From CAYWRZ01 sp964460845 (lineage in GTDB: Bacteria > Bacteroidota > Bacteroidia > Flavobacteriales_D > UBA2798): a stretch of 64,000 nucleotides of DNA. The stretch spans positions 186,001 to 250,000 of the forward strand of contig CAYWRZ010000002.1 in assembly GCA_964460845.1 (NCBI GenBank), written 5' to 3'. The notes beneath the pieces were generated by a model. That model was not told the origin of the DNA. It ran no database searches and saw only the letters and a list, made by a program, of their open reading frames with translations. The position numbers and the translations under genes are program-made. Of the stretch, positions 42,985 through 53,513 are shown in pieces (position 1 is the stretch's first letter; every line of letters starts with the position of its first letter).

Positions 42985-43100
42985 CGTTTTGTGTGGCGCA
43001 AAAAAGATTGTCGCGCTACGCGCAAATTTAGCGTTAAAATGCTTTGTCCGACAGCAGGAATTAGGGGTAATAGGGTCTGTTATGCCTTTCCGCCCTTTTA

Positions 43101-43135
43101 TTCGACAAACAGCAGTCTATTTTTGTATATTCGTG
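43101..43135 (+). promoter_or_regulatory. Putative moxR promoter (TTCG-N23-TATTTTTG)
   Basis: TATTTTTG at 43128-43135 matches TAnnTTTG; TTCG at 43101-43104 is a one-mismatch -33. The box ends 54 bases before the ATG at 43190. Confidence 0.4.
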
Positions 43136-43189
43136 CTGGCCTGTATGGCCTTTAATCCAACTTTTCAACCCGAAACCGACACCCTATTC

Positions 43190-44158
<969 letters not shown>

Positions 44159-44201
44159 AAAAGGTACAGCTTTTGTATTTGCTGCTTAAAATTACCGCAT
44201 T

Positions 44202-45071
44202 ATGAACGTTCCGATTCGTTGTTTTTTACTACTGAGCATAGGACTGTTGCTGGGTTCCTGTAAAAAGGAGAACCCTAACGAAGATGCTCCGACCCGCGTT
44301 GAACGCAGGCAAAATATCAGCTATGGAACCGACAACCGGCATAAGTTGGACGTGTTCCTTCCGGCCTACCGCAACAGCAGCACACCCTTTATTCTTTTTC
44401 TGCACGGCGGCTCGTGGGTATCGGGCGATAAGGCTGATATGCGCGGCATACAGGAAGATCTGCTTCAAAAAGGAATTGCAAGCGCCAGCATGAATTACCG
44501 CTATGCTTCTCAAAACTTGCATTTCCCCGAATTGATGCAGGATGTGCATCAGGCGGTCAGCTTCTGCAAAACAGAGGCTCCTGCGTGGAAAATCAGGAGC
44601 GACAAATTTCTTATCGGTGGCGTCAGCGCAGGTGCGCATCTTTCGTTGCTTTACGGTTATGCCTACGATTCGCACGGAATTATTTCGGGTATCGTATCGG
44701 CCGCAGGTCCTACAAATCTTACCGATATCGACTGGCTCAACTGGGCCATTCTGATTCAGCAGATCGACAATATCCATAAAATGGTAGGCGCGGTATATAC
44801 ACCGGGACAGGCGCTTGATGTAAAATTTACCGAAGCTTCGCCCCTGCATCGCCTGAGAAATGTCCCCACGCTAATGATTCACGGCACCGGCGATTTGGTG
44901 GTGCCTTACTCCCAATCGGAGGCGTTGGACACCGCATTGACAGGTGCGGGCACTGCGCATAAACTGGTCACGATAGACGGTGCCAATCACGATTTGGGCA
45001 TCAGCAATCAGGCTAACTTACAGCTTATACTCCGTGAAATTGAGAATTGGGTGAATGCTTACGGGCGGTGA
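44202..45071 (+). CDS. Alpha/beta-hydrolase (esterase-like) lipoprotein
   Basis: 289 residues. Lipoprotein signal MNVPIRCFLLLSIGLLLGSC (Cys20). Alpha/beta hydrolase fold of the HSL/carboxylesterase kind: oxyanion motif FLHGGSWVSGDKADM, nucleophile elbow GGVSAGAHLS, acid Asp in HGTGDLVVPYSQSEAL, and His in DGANHDLGIS. The NYRYASQNLHFPELMQDVHQAV segment matches peptidase/esterase proteins that cleave short acyl esters. Envelope-anchored; substrate unknown. Confidence 0.9.
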   Translation: MNVPIRCFLLLSIGLLLGSCKKENPNEDAPTRVERRQNISYGTDNRHKLDVFLPAYRNSSTPFILFLHGGSWVSGDKADMRGIQEDLLQKGIASASMNYRYASQNLHFPELMQDVHQAVSFCKTEAPAWKIRSDKFLIGGVSAGAHLSLLYGYAYDSHGIISGIVSAAGPTNLTDIDWLNWAILIQQIDNIHKMVGAVYTPGQALDVKFTEASPLHRLRNVPTLMIHGTGDLVVPYSQSEALDTALTGAGTAHKLVTIDGANHDLGISNQANLQLILREIENWVNAYGR

Positions 45072-45109
45072 TATCGACTTCGCTCAATCACCTTAGCATA
45101 TTTACGGCA

Positions 45110-46492
45110 CTACATTCCCTCCACCTTCACGGCAATTTTCCCTTTGGCATTTACCACAGCTACAAAAGCATCCTGCACCATATACACCTTGCTGGCTTCG
45201 AGATTCAGGAGTTCTCCTTCGAGAAAAACACCTTTCGAAATTTCATAATGCGATAAATAACGCTGACATTCTTTTTTCGCTTCGTCGAGCTGCTTCCCTA
45301 TTTCGAAATACATATACTGCTGCATCATACGGGCAAATTTTCCATGCAACAGCCAGTCGGCCGATTTTAAGAGCTTATTGCGGGTATCGAGATGAAAATC
45401 CATATCCTTCATACGTATGGTACGGCTTTTTTCCTCGTAATACGGTGTACCCGTAAGGTAAATCATTCCGTGGAGACTACCCGTAAGTCCGACTTCGATA
45501 ACGACTTTCTCATTTTGACCCCACAAATCGATATGGGTAAGCGTAACCGAACGACGACCATCGGTATAGGTATAGGGATTTTGTACAAACTGCTCTTTCA
45601 ACAACTGCGAAGCATCAGGGTATTTCACCAGGGTAACCAGTCCTACGTTAAACTCGTCGGGCATATCTTCTACCACTTTCATCGGGAGCCTGACACTTGT
45701 ATCGGCTTTTTCAGGTTTCTGCCCCACAAGGGTTTCGGTGTAAGCTTTCAGTCCGAGTCTTACGCGCATTTTTTGTCCTTCGGAATGAATCTGCGTAGTA
45801 AGAATTTCGAGCGGTTCCATGCGGAACCAGGAACGATAGGTTTCCGACACCAGCACCGGTTCGTACAGGGCTGAAAGTAGTTGACCGGCATATTCTTTCA
45901 AATCGACTTGCTCGCGAATTACCCGATCTATCTCGCCGGTAATGTAATTCTGCTGCCCTTTGATTGCGGCATTGGCGATGGCCGTAACCGGCAGCTTGAA
46001 CAGGTACATGTCGATGGTCGGTGACTTGATCCATTCGTGACCGGCCGACTTGGTAAGGGTTTTGAGCTTCCAGTCGTCTTCAAGCGTAAGGGTGCTGATG
46101 TAAGTAGCCGAAAGGATACCTTCAAATTCGGTGGTTACTCCGAGGGTTCGGTATTTACCCCAAATATCAAGAGGAATAGTCACTCTTATGCGATTGGCAA
46201 GCCCTTCGATACGAATGTTGCCCTGTTTTTTTACGCGACAAATCAGTCCGTCGCCTCCGTTATTTTCGTAGCTATCGTCTTCGTACAACAGGCCTTTTAC
46301 ATACGAATTGACCTGCTTTTCGATATCGGCGTACGTTATTTCTACCGGAATAGTGAGGTAAGAAATATGCCTGTCGTACACGGTTTTTTGCGGCAAATAG
46401 GCTTCTTCGGGCTTTACAGGTCGAACGGTAGTGCGGCAAGACCAGCACATACTCAGCAGAAAGAAACAGGCGAAAAACCGGAAGCGAGTCAT
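45110..46492 (-). CDS. DUF4403 family protein
   Basis: 460 residues from MTRFRFFACFFLLSMCWSC, a signal peptide with possible lipid Cys. DUF4403 features: LTIPVEITYADIEKQVNSYVKGLLYED, RVTIPLDIWGKYRTLGVTTEFEGILSATYISTLTLEDDWKLKTLTKSAGHEWIKSP, and the C-terminal beta-rich part. The function is unestablished; members are envelope proteins with a duplicated lipid-binding-like fold in my reading. The start overlaps the dapA stop by 4 nt (ATGA). Last gene of the ligA run. Confidence 0.88.
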   Translation of the reverse strand: MTRFRFFACFFLLSMCWSCRTTVRPVKPEEAYLPQKTVYDRHISYLTIPVEITYADIEKQVNSYVKGLLYEDDSYENNGGDGLICRVKKQGNIRIEGLANRIRVTIPLDIWGKYRTLGVTTEFEGILSATYISTLTLEDDWKLKTLTKSAGHEWIKSPTIDMYLFKLPVTAIANAAIKGQQNYITGEIDRVIREQVDLKEYAGQLLSALYEPVLVSETYRSWFRMEPLEILTTQIHSEGQKMRVRLGLKAYTETLVGQKPEKADTSVRLPMKVVEDMPDEFNVGLVTLVKYPDASQLLKEQFVQNPYTYTDGRRSVTLTHIDLWGQNEKVVIEVGLTGSLHGMIYLTGTPYYEEKSRTIRMKDMDFHLDTRNKLLKSADWLLHGKFARMMQQYMYFEIGKQLDEAKKECQRYLSHYEISKGVFLEGELLNLEASKVYMVQDAFVAVVNAKGKIAVKVEGM

Positions 46493-47382
46493 ACCTTTAC
46501 ATAAGGACAATCGGCCAGCAATTTATAGATTTTCCCGGACGTTTCTTCGGTAACGGGCACCAATGGCAAACGGGTATAATTATCACAAATTCCGAGGTAT
46601 TTCATCACCTCTTTTATTCCCGAAGGATTGCTTTCGATGAACAGCGACTGAATAATTTCGAGCAGGTTGTAATGCAGCACACGCGCTTCTTCAAAGCGAT
46701 TTTCGAGTGCCAGGCGAATCATTTCGGAAAATTCTTCCGGGAAAGCGTTGCCTACCACCGAAATCACACCGTCGGCCCCGGCGGCAACTGCGGGTAAAGC
46801 GATGGCATCGTCGCCACTCAGCACAAGGAAATTTTTGGGACGCTCGCGGATAATGGACATAGTCTGATTAAAATTACCCGAGGCTTCTTTCACGGCCACA
46901 ATACGCTTGCAATCGCGGGCGATACGCAAAGTGGTGGCGGCGGTCACATTCTGCCCGGTACGCGCGGGCACGTTGTAAAGAATCACAGGCAGTGGCGAAT
47001 ACGCGTCTATCTGCCGGTAATGCTGGTAAAGTCCTTCCTGGGTAGGGCGGTTGTAATAAGGGCTTACCGAAAGAATGGCATCGACCCCTGAAAAGTCGAA
47101 TTGTTCGAAGGTGTGCAAAATCTCGCGGGTATCGTAGCCCCCTACTCCGTACACCACCGGAAGTCTTTTGTGATTGATTTCGAGCACAAAATCAAGCAAA
47201 GCCCGCTTTTCTTCCGCATTGAGCGTAACCGACTCGCCGGTAGTTCCCTGAATAACGAGGTAATCGGCACGATGGCGGATAAGGTGTTCGAGCACACGCT
47301 GAAGCGCGGCAAAATCAATTTCTCCCGACTGGTTAAACGGAGTAACCACTGCTACTCCCATTCCACGTAATTTCTCTCTCAT
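46489..47382 (-). CDS. dapA: 4-hydroxy-tetrahydrodipicolinate synthase
   Basis: Condenses pyruvate with aspartate semialdehyde on the way to lysine and diaminopimelate. 297 residues, TIM barrel. Signatures: GMGVAVVTPFNQSGEID, IQGTTGESVTLNAEEK (Thr pair), YYNRPTQEGLYQHY, YNVPARTGQNV (Tyr and Arg), and the Schiff-base Lys in RIVAVKEASGNF. Overlaps both neighbours by 4 nt (ATGA). Confidence 0.96.
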   Translation of the reverse strand: MREKLRGMGVAVVTPFNQSGEIDFAALQRVLEHLIRHRADYLVIQGTTGESVTLNAEEKRALLDFVLEINHKRLPVVYGVGGYDTREILHTFEQFDFSGVDAILSVSPYYNRPTQEGLYQHYRQIDAYSPLPVILYNVPARTGQNVTAATTLRIARDCKRIVAVKEASGNFNQTMSIIRERPKNFLVLSGDDAIALPAVAAGADGVISVVGNAFPEEFSEMIRLALENRFEEARVLHYNLLEIIQSLFIESNPSGIKEVMKYLGICDNYTRLPLVPVTEETSGKIYKLLADCPYVKV

Positions 47383-47933
47383 GAGACTTTGTTGATAATT
47401 GAAAGATAATGATTAACCTGCGCAATGTATAGCTGCATCTCAGGCGTTTTCACATCGAGCAGCAAATCGTAATACGCTTCGGAGCCCGCACGCAGGTATC
47501 CTACTTTAAACCCGGCTTTGGACCAGTTGAGCAGGTACCTGAGCGGAATAATTTCGGTGGGTTCCAAATCGATCAGAATATCGAAAGGTTCGGCTATAAA
47601 ATTGCGCACCACTCCCCCCGAAGGACGTTGATCCCAGCTTATATCGTTGCGGGTGATAAAATCGAATTCGAGCTTGGTTTTGAGGTTTTCAGGCAATTGT
47701 TTTGCGTGCACATAACCGAGCGCTTTAATTTGCCTGATGCCTTCTTCCTCTTTCAGGTAACGTACATATTGCTTAACGGCTTCCTGCTTTTCGGGCGAAC
47801 CGGCGTCGTAGATAAGACCTACCGAACGGGCACCGGCCAGATTACAAACCTTGCCGGATCGTTTCAGGTTGCGGAAACGCCTGCGAAACCGGTTAGCGGC
47901 ATATTTATGAACTATGGAAGTGAAAAAACTCAT
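47379..47933 (-). CDS. DUF6913 family protein
   Basis: 184 residues, no signal peptide. N-terminal basic helix (FRRRFRNLKRSGKVCNLAGARSVGLIYDAGSPE), then an alternating alpha/beta sequence (IKALGYVHAKQLPENLKTKLEFDFITRNDISWDQRPSGGVVRNFIAEPFDILIDLEPTEIIPLRYLLNWSKAGFKVGYLR). It recurs between ligA and dapA in Bacteroidota, and I recognise it as DUF6913. Function unknown; position suggests a tie to DNA or cell-wall work. Overlaps both neighbours by 4 nt. Confidence 0.78.
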   Translation of the reverse strand: MSFFTSIVHKYAANRFRRRFRNLKRSGKVCNLAGARSVGLIYDAGSPEKQEAVKQYVRYLKEEEGIRQIKALGYVHAKQLPENLKTKLEFDFITRNDISWDQRPSGGVVRNFIAEPFDILIDLEPTEIIPLRYLLNWSKAGFKVGYLRAGSEAYYDLLLDVKTPEMQLYIAQVNHYLSIINKVS

Positions 47934-49942
47934 TCTATCAGCTTGCTGAATTCTTCTTCGTTTATCACCGGAACACCCAAGGTTTCGGCTTTTTCCAATT
48001 TTGAAGGCCCTACCTCGCTGCCGGCCAGCAGAAAACTGGTTTTTTTGGACACCGAACCGCTTACTTTGCCACCGTGCAGCTCGATGGTTTGCTTAATGCC
48101 ATCGCGCGAAAAATGCGTAAATACACCCGACACGACGATCGTTTTTCCTTTGAGCTTATCGCTGGCAGGAAGCAATTCGTTTTCACCCAATGAAAACTGA
48201 AGTCCGTGCGCTTCGAGCCGCTGTATCACCTCGCGATTCTGCGAATCGGCGAAATAAGCCACTATGCTTTCGGCTATCCGATCACCGATTTCATCGACGG
48301 CAACCAGCTCTTCGGAAGTAGCCTGCCGCAAGGCTTCGATAGCACGAAAATGACGTGCCAGCTTACGGGCCACCGTTTCTCCCACAAAACGAATGCCGAT
48401 GGCAAACAGCACCCGCTCAAAAGGAATAGTGCGCGATGCCGCTATCCCATCAAGCAGGTTTTGCACCGATTTTTCGGCCATACGCTCCAGTGGCAAAAGC
48501 TGCTCTTTTTGCAACTCGTAAATATCGGCAATGTTACGGATAAGTCCGGCCTTATAAAGCTGCTCTATCGTTTCCTCTCCCAATCCTTCGATATCCATTG
48601 CCCGGCGGGAGGTAAAATGTATCATTTTGCCTTTTATCTGGGGCGGACAAGCGTACTCGTTGGGGCAATAATGCTGCGCTTCGCCTTCGCGGCGGATGAG
48701 CTCACTACCACATTCGGGACAATGCGTAACGTAAGTGACAGGTTCGGAGTCGGGCTTACGTAACGTAAGATCGACCGCGATAATTTTGGGGATAATCTCT
48801 CCGCCTTTTTCGACCCGCACGGTATCGCCTACACGCACATCGAGCTTTTCGATCTGATCGGCGTTGTGCAAGGAGGCTCTTTTCACTACGGTACCGGCTA
48901 ACAATACGGGCCTCAGGTTGGCCACAGGCGTAATGGCACCTGTACGTCCCACCTGGTAAGAAATGCTTTCGAGCAGGGTTGCTGCCTGTTCGGCTTTAAA
49001 TTTATAAGCTACGGCCCAGCGCGGCGATTTGGCGGTAAAACCAAGTTCCTGCTGCTGGTGGTAAGAATTGACTTTAATGACTACCCCGTCGATATCGAAC
49101 CCAAGGTTACGGCGATGCACATCCCAATAATCGATAAAATCCATTATTTCATCTATAGAACGGCAAAGCGCTACCCTACGTAAATGGGGTTCGGGCACTT
49201 TAAACCCCCAGCGTGCGGCGGCCTGCAAACTTTCATAATGCGTAGAAAAAGGCAGGGCATCGGCGTACACGGCATAGAGAAAACAGTCGAGTCCACGGCG
49301 TGCCACTACCGACGAGTCTTGCAGCTTGAGGGTACCCGAAGCGGTATTGCGCGGGTTGGCAAATGCGGGTTCTCCTATCTCTTCGCGCTGGCGGTTGAGC
49401 TTGTCAAAATTTTCGCGCGGAAAAAATATTTCGCCCCGTATCTCGAATTGTGCGGGATAATCGCCCGGTTCGAGGCGCAGCGGAATGCTGCGAATAGTCT
49501 TTACATTGGGGGTAATGTCTTCTCCTTTTTCGCCGTCGCCACGGGTTACGGCCCTTACGAGCCTTCCTTTTTCATACAGAATTCCGATGGCTACTCCATC
49601 GTATTTCAACTCGCATACATATTCGACATTGCCGTCGCTCAGTTTTTTGATGCGGTTTTCGAACTCGGCAATTTCTTCTTTCGAATAGGAATTAGACAGC
49701 GAAAGCATGGGATAGGTATGCTTCACTACCGGGAAATCTTTGGTGACACCGCCGCCTACGCGTTGAGAAGGAGAATCGGGATCGGCAAATTGTGGAAATT
49801 CGGCTTCGAGCTTTATCAGCTCTTCGAGCAGCTTATCAAACTCGTAATCGCTGATTTCGGGCTCACTTTTAATGTAATACAGGTAATTGTGCCGGTTGAG
49901 CTCGCGGGTAAGGTATGTGATTCGCTCCTGCTGCGGATTCAT
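47930..49942 (-). CDS. ligA: NAD+-dependent DNA ligase
   Basis: 670 residues from MNPQQERITYLTRELNRHNYLYY; the ATG 12 codons upstream adds a non-conserved part. Seals nicks using NAD+. Adenylated Lys113 in CELKYDGVAIG, NAD-binding Ia domain before it, OB fold, four-Cys zinc finger (CPECGSELIRREGEAQHYCPNEYACPPQ), helix-hairpin-helix part (GIRFVGETVARKLARHF) and a C-terminal BRCT domain (KGKTIVVSGVFTHFSRDGIKQ). First gene of ligA-DUF6913-dapA-DUF4403. Confidence 0.97.
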   Translation of the reverse strand: MNPQQERITYLTRELNRHNYLYYIKSEPEISDYEFDKLLEELIKLEAEFPQFADPDSPSQRVGGGVTKDFPVVKHTYPMLSLSNSYSKEEIAEFENRIKKLSDGNVEYVCELKYDGVAIGILYEKGRLVRAVTRGDGEKGEDITPNVKTIRSIPLRLEPGDYPAQFEIRGEIFFPRENFDKLNRQREEIGEPAFANPRNTASGTLKLQDSSVVARRGLDCFLYAVYADALPFSTHYESLQAAARWGFKVPEPHLRRVALCRSIDEIMDFIDYWDVHRRNLGFDIDGVVIKVNSYHQQQELGFTAKSPRWAVAYKFKAEQAATLLESISYQVGRTGAITPVANLRPVLLAGTVVKRASLHNADQIEKLDVRVGDTVRVEKGGEIIPKIIAVDLTLRKPDSEPVTYVTHCPECGSELIRREGEAQHYCPNEYACPPQIKGKMIHFTSRRAMDIEGLGEETIEQLYKAGLIRNIADIYELQKEQLLPLERMAEKSVQNLLDGIAASRTIPFERVLFAIGIRFVGETVARKLARHFRAIEALRQATSEELVAVDEIGDRIAESIVAYFADSQNREVIQRLEAHGLQFSLGENELLPASDKLKGKTIVVSGVFTHFSRDGIKQTIELHGGKVSGSVSKKTSFLLAGSEVGPSKLEKAETLGVPVINEEEFSKLIE

Positions 49943-50399
49943 CTGAAATGCGGATTTAAATTGCGCTACGCGGCGCATCCTGCAAATATCAAAATTTTTA
50001 CCGCAGTTTTTTCAGGATTGAGGCAGGTAATTCTGTCGGGTATAAATGATCTGTCAAAAAAAAAGGACTAATTCATCACGACAAAGGGCTTCCTGTAAGG
50101 ATTTCAGGCAATCGTTTTGAAAATAATCGTATATTCCCTTGTATGTTTTTTAACGCAATGAGCTGTTGGGGTGTAAGTATTCGGGTAGCTAAACGCTAAA
50201 AATCCGAAGTATAAGCAACGCCACAAAAGTCTTTACGTCTATTTCGAATAATATCTAAAAAAAACCAAGCATGCATTTTACTATGAAACTAAATAGGCGC
50301 GTGGCTTTACCGAACTGCTGAAAGCAGCTCGTTTTAGCTTTTAAAGATTCCATTTACAGTGGTTTCTCCACCACATAACAACCTATATATAAGCTGCTT
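49943..50399. other. 457-base intergenic region without a supported gene
   Basis: Divergent control region of ligA and the T9SS gene at 50400. It is AT-rich. I see short open frames of up to 24 codons but none with a ribosome site. No clear TTG/TAnnTTTG pair was found. Two weak hairpins near 50310-50380 (CTGCT-GAA-AGCAG, GTGG-TTTCT-CCAC) may belong to the long leader of the T9SS gene. Confidence 0.5.
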
Positions 50400-53300
50400 A
50401 TGCCATTTTCTACTTCTTGCTCCATCGGTTTTTCTTACACCTCTACGTTTGGGTTTATTCCTTTGGCCAGACTTTGTTTGCTGCTGTGCCTGTTTCTAAC
50501 CATTACTTCTCCCGGCAAGGCCCAGTGCAATGCCACTTCGCCCTGGCTGGGAAGCTATGGGGTATGGTCGGGTCCCGGTGCCGGAGGCGGTAATCTCAAC
50601 CCGGCACAGTTCAACAGCGGGGGTATCTTTAAAATCCCGACAAGCTACTTAGTGCTGAATAATCCTGATCATCTGCTTTTCCGTACTTCTTTTCATTTCC
50701 GGGATACAGTGTGCATCACCGATAATTTTTCGTTCGAGGCAAGGGTAAAAAATCCGGATTCGGAAGGCGGAAGAGATGCGTACGACACCCGCATCGAAAT
50801 TTTAGGGAGCGGCATGAACGCCGGTTGCAACCTGATGGGGGCAGCCTGGGCTCAATCTTACAACAGCGCCTGGGTAGGCGGTACCAGTACCAATAACCAA
50901 GCCGGACTGGTGGTCGATCTTAACGACTGGGCGGTTATCAAAATGGAGTTTAATAACGGCGTACTGCATTACTCGCGCGATGATGAGGAATTTTTTCAGC
51001 TCCCCTATTCGGGAAATATCTGTAACATCTATGGCTTTAATTTCACTTTTAAGGGCAGCGGATCCATCGACTGGGTAAAACTTACCGACGGTTACGGCAA
51101 TGTCGTGTACTTCGAAGATTTTCTCGATTGCAACAATTTCAGCCTTTTCCCCGAATGTGAAGCTCCAGTATTAAATACCTCTTTCACGCCGCCCAACTGC
51201 ATTGATAACAACCTGTACCTCAATGTATCGAACAGCTCTTCCCAGCCCCTGCAATACCAGTGGTCGGGTCCCAACGGCTTTTCAAGCAACGACCAAAATC
51301 CGGTCATTCCCAATCCGGCCGAAGGCACTTACACGGTCACCGCTTCAAGCAATTATTGCAATCCCTCGGCACAGGAAAGCCTTGTCGTTACTTTTCCGGT
51401 ATCGTACCTTATCAATGCCATTCGATATGCTACGGTCTGCTCGGGAGGCAGCTATATGCTGCCCGGAGGCGAGATCGTAAGTAATTCCGGTACCTATACC
51501 GATACGACGGCCAGCAGTGTACCCTGGTGCCGACATATCAACACTACGCAACTATCGCTGTCCAACGCTTCTGTACAGGTTAGTAACGATGCAACCATTT
51601 GTCAGGGAAGCAGCACCACACTCAGCGCTTCGGGCGGACTCACTTACTCCTGGAGTCCGGCTACGGGACTTAGCGACCCGAACATTTCCAACCCTGTAGC
51701 CACACCTACGCAAACCACCTCTTACGTAGTGACTGCACAGCTATCTGTAGGCTCTAATCTTGTGGTAAACGGCGATTTCGAAGCGGGAAATACCGGCTTC
51801 AACTCAGGCTATGTGTTTAGCGGCCCTTCGGGATTTAATCAGGGCAATTACGGCATAGGCACTAACCCTAACAACTATAACAGCGGATTCGATGTATGCG
51901 GCGATCACAGCAGCGGTTCAGGTAATATGCTCATTGTAGATGCGGCCTGCGGTACATTCGGAATCCCGGTCGGCACACAGCTTTGGTGCCAAACCATTAG
52001 CGTTACCCCTCATACCGATTATGCCTTTTCGACCTGGATGACCAACCTCTATCCCACCGGAAGTCCATCTACCTTACAATTTTCCATCAACGGGAATCCG
52101 ATTGGCTTACCTGTCAATACTTCGCCTCAGGGTTGCGAATGGAACGAGTTTTACGTGATATGGAACTCCGGCACCAGTACCAGCGCTACTATCTGCATCT
52201 CGGAAGGCAGCGGTCAATGCGGCGGAAACGATTTTGCCATCGATGATATCAGCTTTGCCGCACTATGCTACAGCTACGATACGGTCGTCGTCGAAGTGAT
52301 TCCCCCACCTGTTATTACGCTTACCGGACCAAGCGCCATTTGCGAAGGTGAGCAAGCTCAATTTACAGCCAGCTCTTCGACCGCAAACCTCAGCTACAAC
52401 TGGAGCCCCGGTGGAAATACAGGTTCTACGCTTAGCGTTTCTCCAACCAGCACAACCACCTATTCGGTCACGGCACAAACTCCCGAAGGTTGCGTCTCTA
52501 ACACCGCCAGCACCACGCTTACCGTAAATGCGATACCCCTCATTTCCATTCAATACGAAGACACGCTTTGCAGCGGAGAACAGGCCGTGCTAACCGCCAG
52601 CTCGAATGTAACCGGCACTACCTATTCCTGGTCGCCCGGCGGGTCAACGAGCAACCCGCTTGTGGTCACCCCCTCTGCCTCTACACAGTACGTGGTGACA
52701 GCCACTACAGCGGGTAATTGTAGCACAAGAGATACGGCTTATGTCACCGTAATTCCGCCTTTGAGCGTTACCATAAGCGGAAACACCGAGATTTGCGAAG
52801 GAGAATACACCATTTTAACCGCTTCGGGCAACGTGCCTGGAATGAGCTATAGCTGGTCACCTTCCGGAAATACAGGCCCTGGATTGACGGTATTATTTCC
52901 GCAGGCAGGCACCCATACCGTCTCGGCAAGCTATCACAACTGTCCGGTAGCTACCGCATCGGTAACAGTGGTCGCTGCCGAAGTTCCGGTTGTAAGCGTT
53001 CCCGACGATTTTCTTATCTGCCCGGGCGAAGAAGTGGAAGCTACGGTAAGCTCTTCGATACCCGGCAGCACATTGGTGTGGCTTCCGTTTAACCTTAACG
53101 GGACATCCAATACACTTGCTCCGCTTACCAGTACCTACGTGTATGTATATGCAGAAAACGGCCACTGCGTATCGGCTATCGATTCGTTTTACATCGCTGT
53201 ATCAGATGCTTGCTTTATCGTGGTGCCCAATGTCTTTTCACCCAATGGCGACGGCGTAAATGATCATTTCTCGCTGGTCGATTACATGGGGATAAAATCG

Positions 53301-53489
53301 CTCAACTGTAGCATTATGAACCGTTGGGGAGTGGAAATAAAAACATTCGACCGCCCCGATTTCAGATGGGACGGTACCGACAAAGACGGAAAAAAAGTAC
53401 CCGAAGGCACTTATTTTTACGTGATAAAAGCCCAAACAGCAGGGGGTGAGCCTATCGAAAAACAGGGACATGTCAACCTGCACAGATAG
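50400..53489 (+). CDS. Large T9SS type B secreted protein with lectin-like and Ig-like repeats
   Basis: 1029 residues. Signal peptide with a long N-region, ending ...LARLCLLLCLFLTITSPGKAQ. Residues ~45-240 read as a concanavalin/LamG-like sandwich (FSFEARVKNPDSEGGRDAYDTRIEILG, WAVIKMEFNNGVLHYSRDDEEF). Then come Ig-like repeats (PNCIDNNLYLNVSNSSSQPLQYQWSGPNGFSSND) and several ~80-residue repeats (ITLTGPSAICEGEQAQFTASSS, ISIQYEDTLCSGEQAVLTASS, VTISGNTEICEGEYTILTASG). A jelly-roll insert (NLVVNGDFEAGNTGF ... FAIDDISFA) lies near 450-620. The end (VVPNVFSPNGDGVNDHFSLVDY, MNRWGVEIKTFDR, PEGTYFYVIKAQ) is a type B T9SS signal. Probably an adhesin or matrix component. Confidence 0.92.
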   Translation: MPFSTSCSIGFSYTSTFGFIPLARLCLLLCLFLTITSPGKAQCNATSPWLGSYGVWSGPGAGGGNLNPAQFNSGGIFKIPTSYLVLNNPDHLLFRTSFHFRDTVCITDNFSFEARVKNPDSEGGRDAYDTRIEILGSGMNAGCNLMGAAWAQSYNSAWVGGTSTNNQAGLVVDLNDWAVIKMEFNNGVLHYSRDDEEFFQLPYSGNICNIYGFNFTFKGSGSIDWVKLTDGYGNVVYFEDFLDCNNFSLFPECEAPVLNTSFTPPNCIDNNLYLNVSNSSSQPLQYQWSGPNGFSSNDQNPVIPNPAEGTYTVTASSNYCNPSAQESLVVTFPVSYLINAIRYATVCSGGSYMLPGGEIVSNSGTYTDTTASSVPWCRHINTTQLSLSNASVQVSNDATICQGSSTTLSASGGLTYSWSPATGLSDPNISNPVATPTQTTSYVVTAQLSVGSNLVVNGDFEAGNTGFNSGYVFSGPSGFNQGNYGIGTNPNNYNSGFDVCGDHSSGSGNMLIVDAACGTFGIPVGTQLWCQTISVTPHTDYAFSTWMTNLYPTGSPSTLQFSINGNPIGLPVNTSPQGCEWNEFYVIWNSGTSTSATICISEGSGQCGGNDFAIDDISFAALCYSYDTVVVEVIPPPVITLTGPSAICEGEQAQFTASSSTANLSYNWSPGGNTGSTLSVSPTSTTTYSVTAQTPEGCVSNTASTTLTVNAIPLISIQYEDTLCSGEQAVLTASSNVTGTTYSWSPGGSTSNPLVVTPSASTQYVVTATTAGNCSTRDTAYVTVIPPLSVTISGNTEICEGEYTILTASGNVPGMSYSWSPSGNTGPGLTVLFPQAGTHTVSASYHNCPVATASVTVVAAEVPVVSVPDDFLICPGEEVEATVSSSIPGSTLVWLPFNLNGTSNTLAPLTSTYVYVYAENGHCVSAIDSFYIAVSDACFIVVPNVFSPNGDGVNDHFSLVDYMGIKSLNCSIMNRWGVEIKTFDRPDFRWDGTDKDGKKVPEGTYFYVIKAQTAGGEPIEKQGHVNLHR

Positions 53490-53513
53490 CCTTATTTTGT
53501 AAGAAATTCCGGA

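Noticed and set aside
42827..43189. Long N-terminal extension of MoxR
   Set aside because: It overlaps the 5' part of surE in antisense and includes the promoter; the MoxR family starts near MSAEYTSDVQ.
50041..50330. Short open frames in the 457-base gap before the T9SS gene at 50400
   Set aside because: At most 24 codons, no ribosome site and no protein-like composition.
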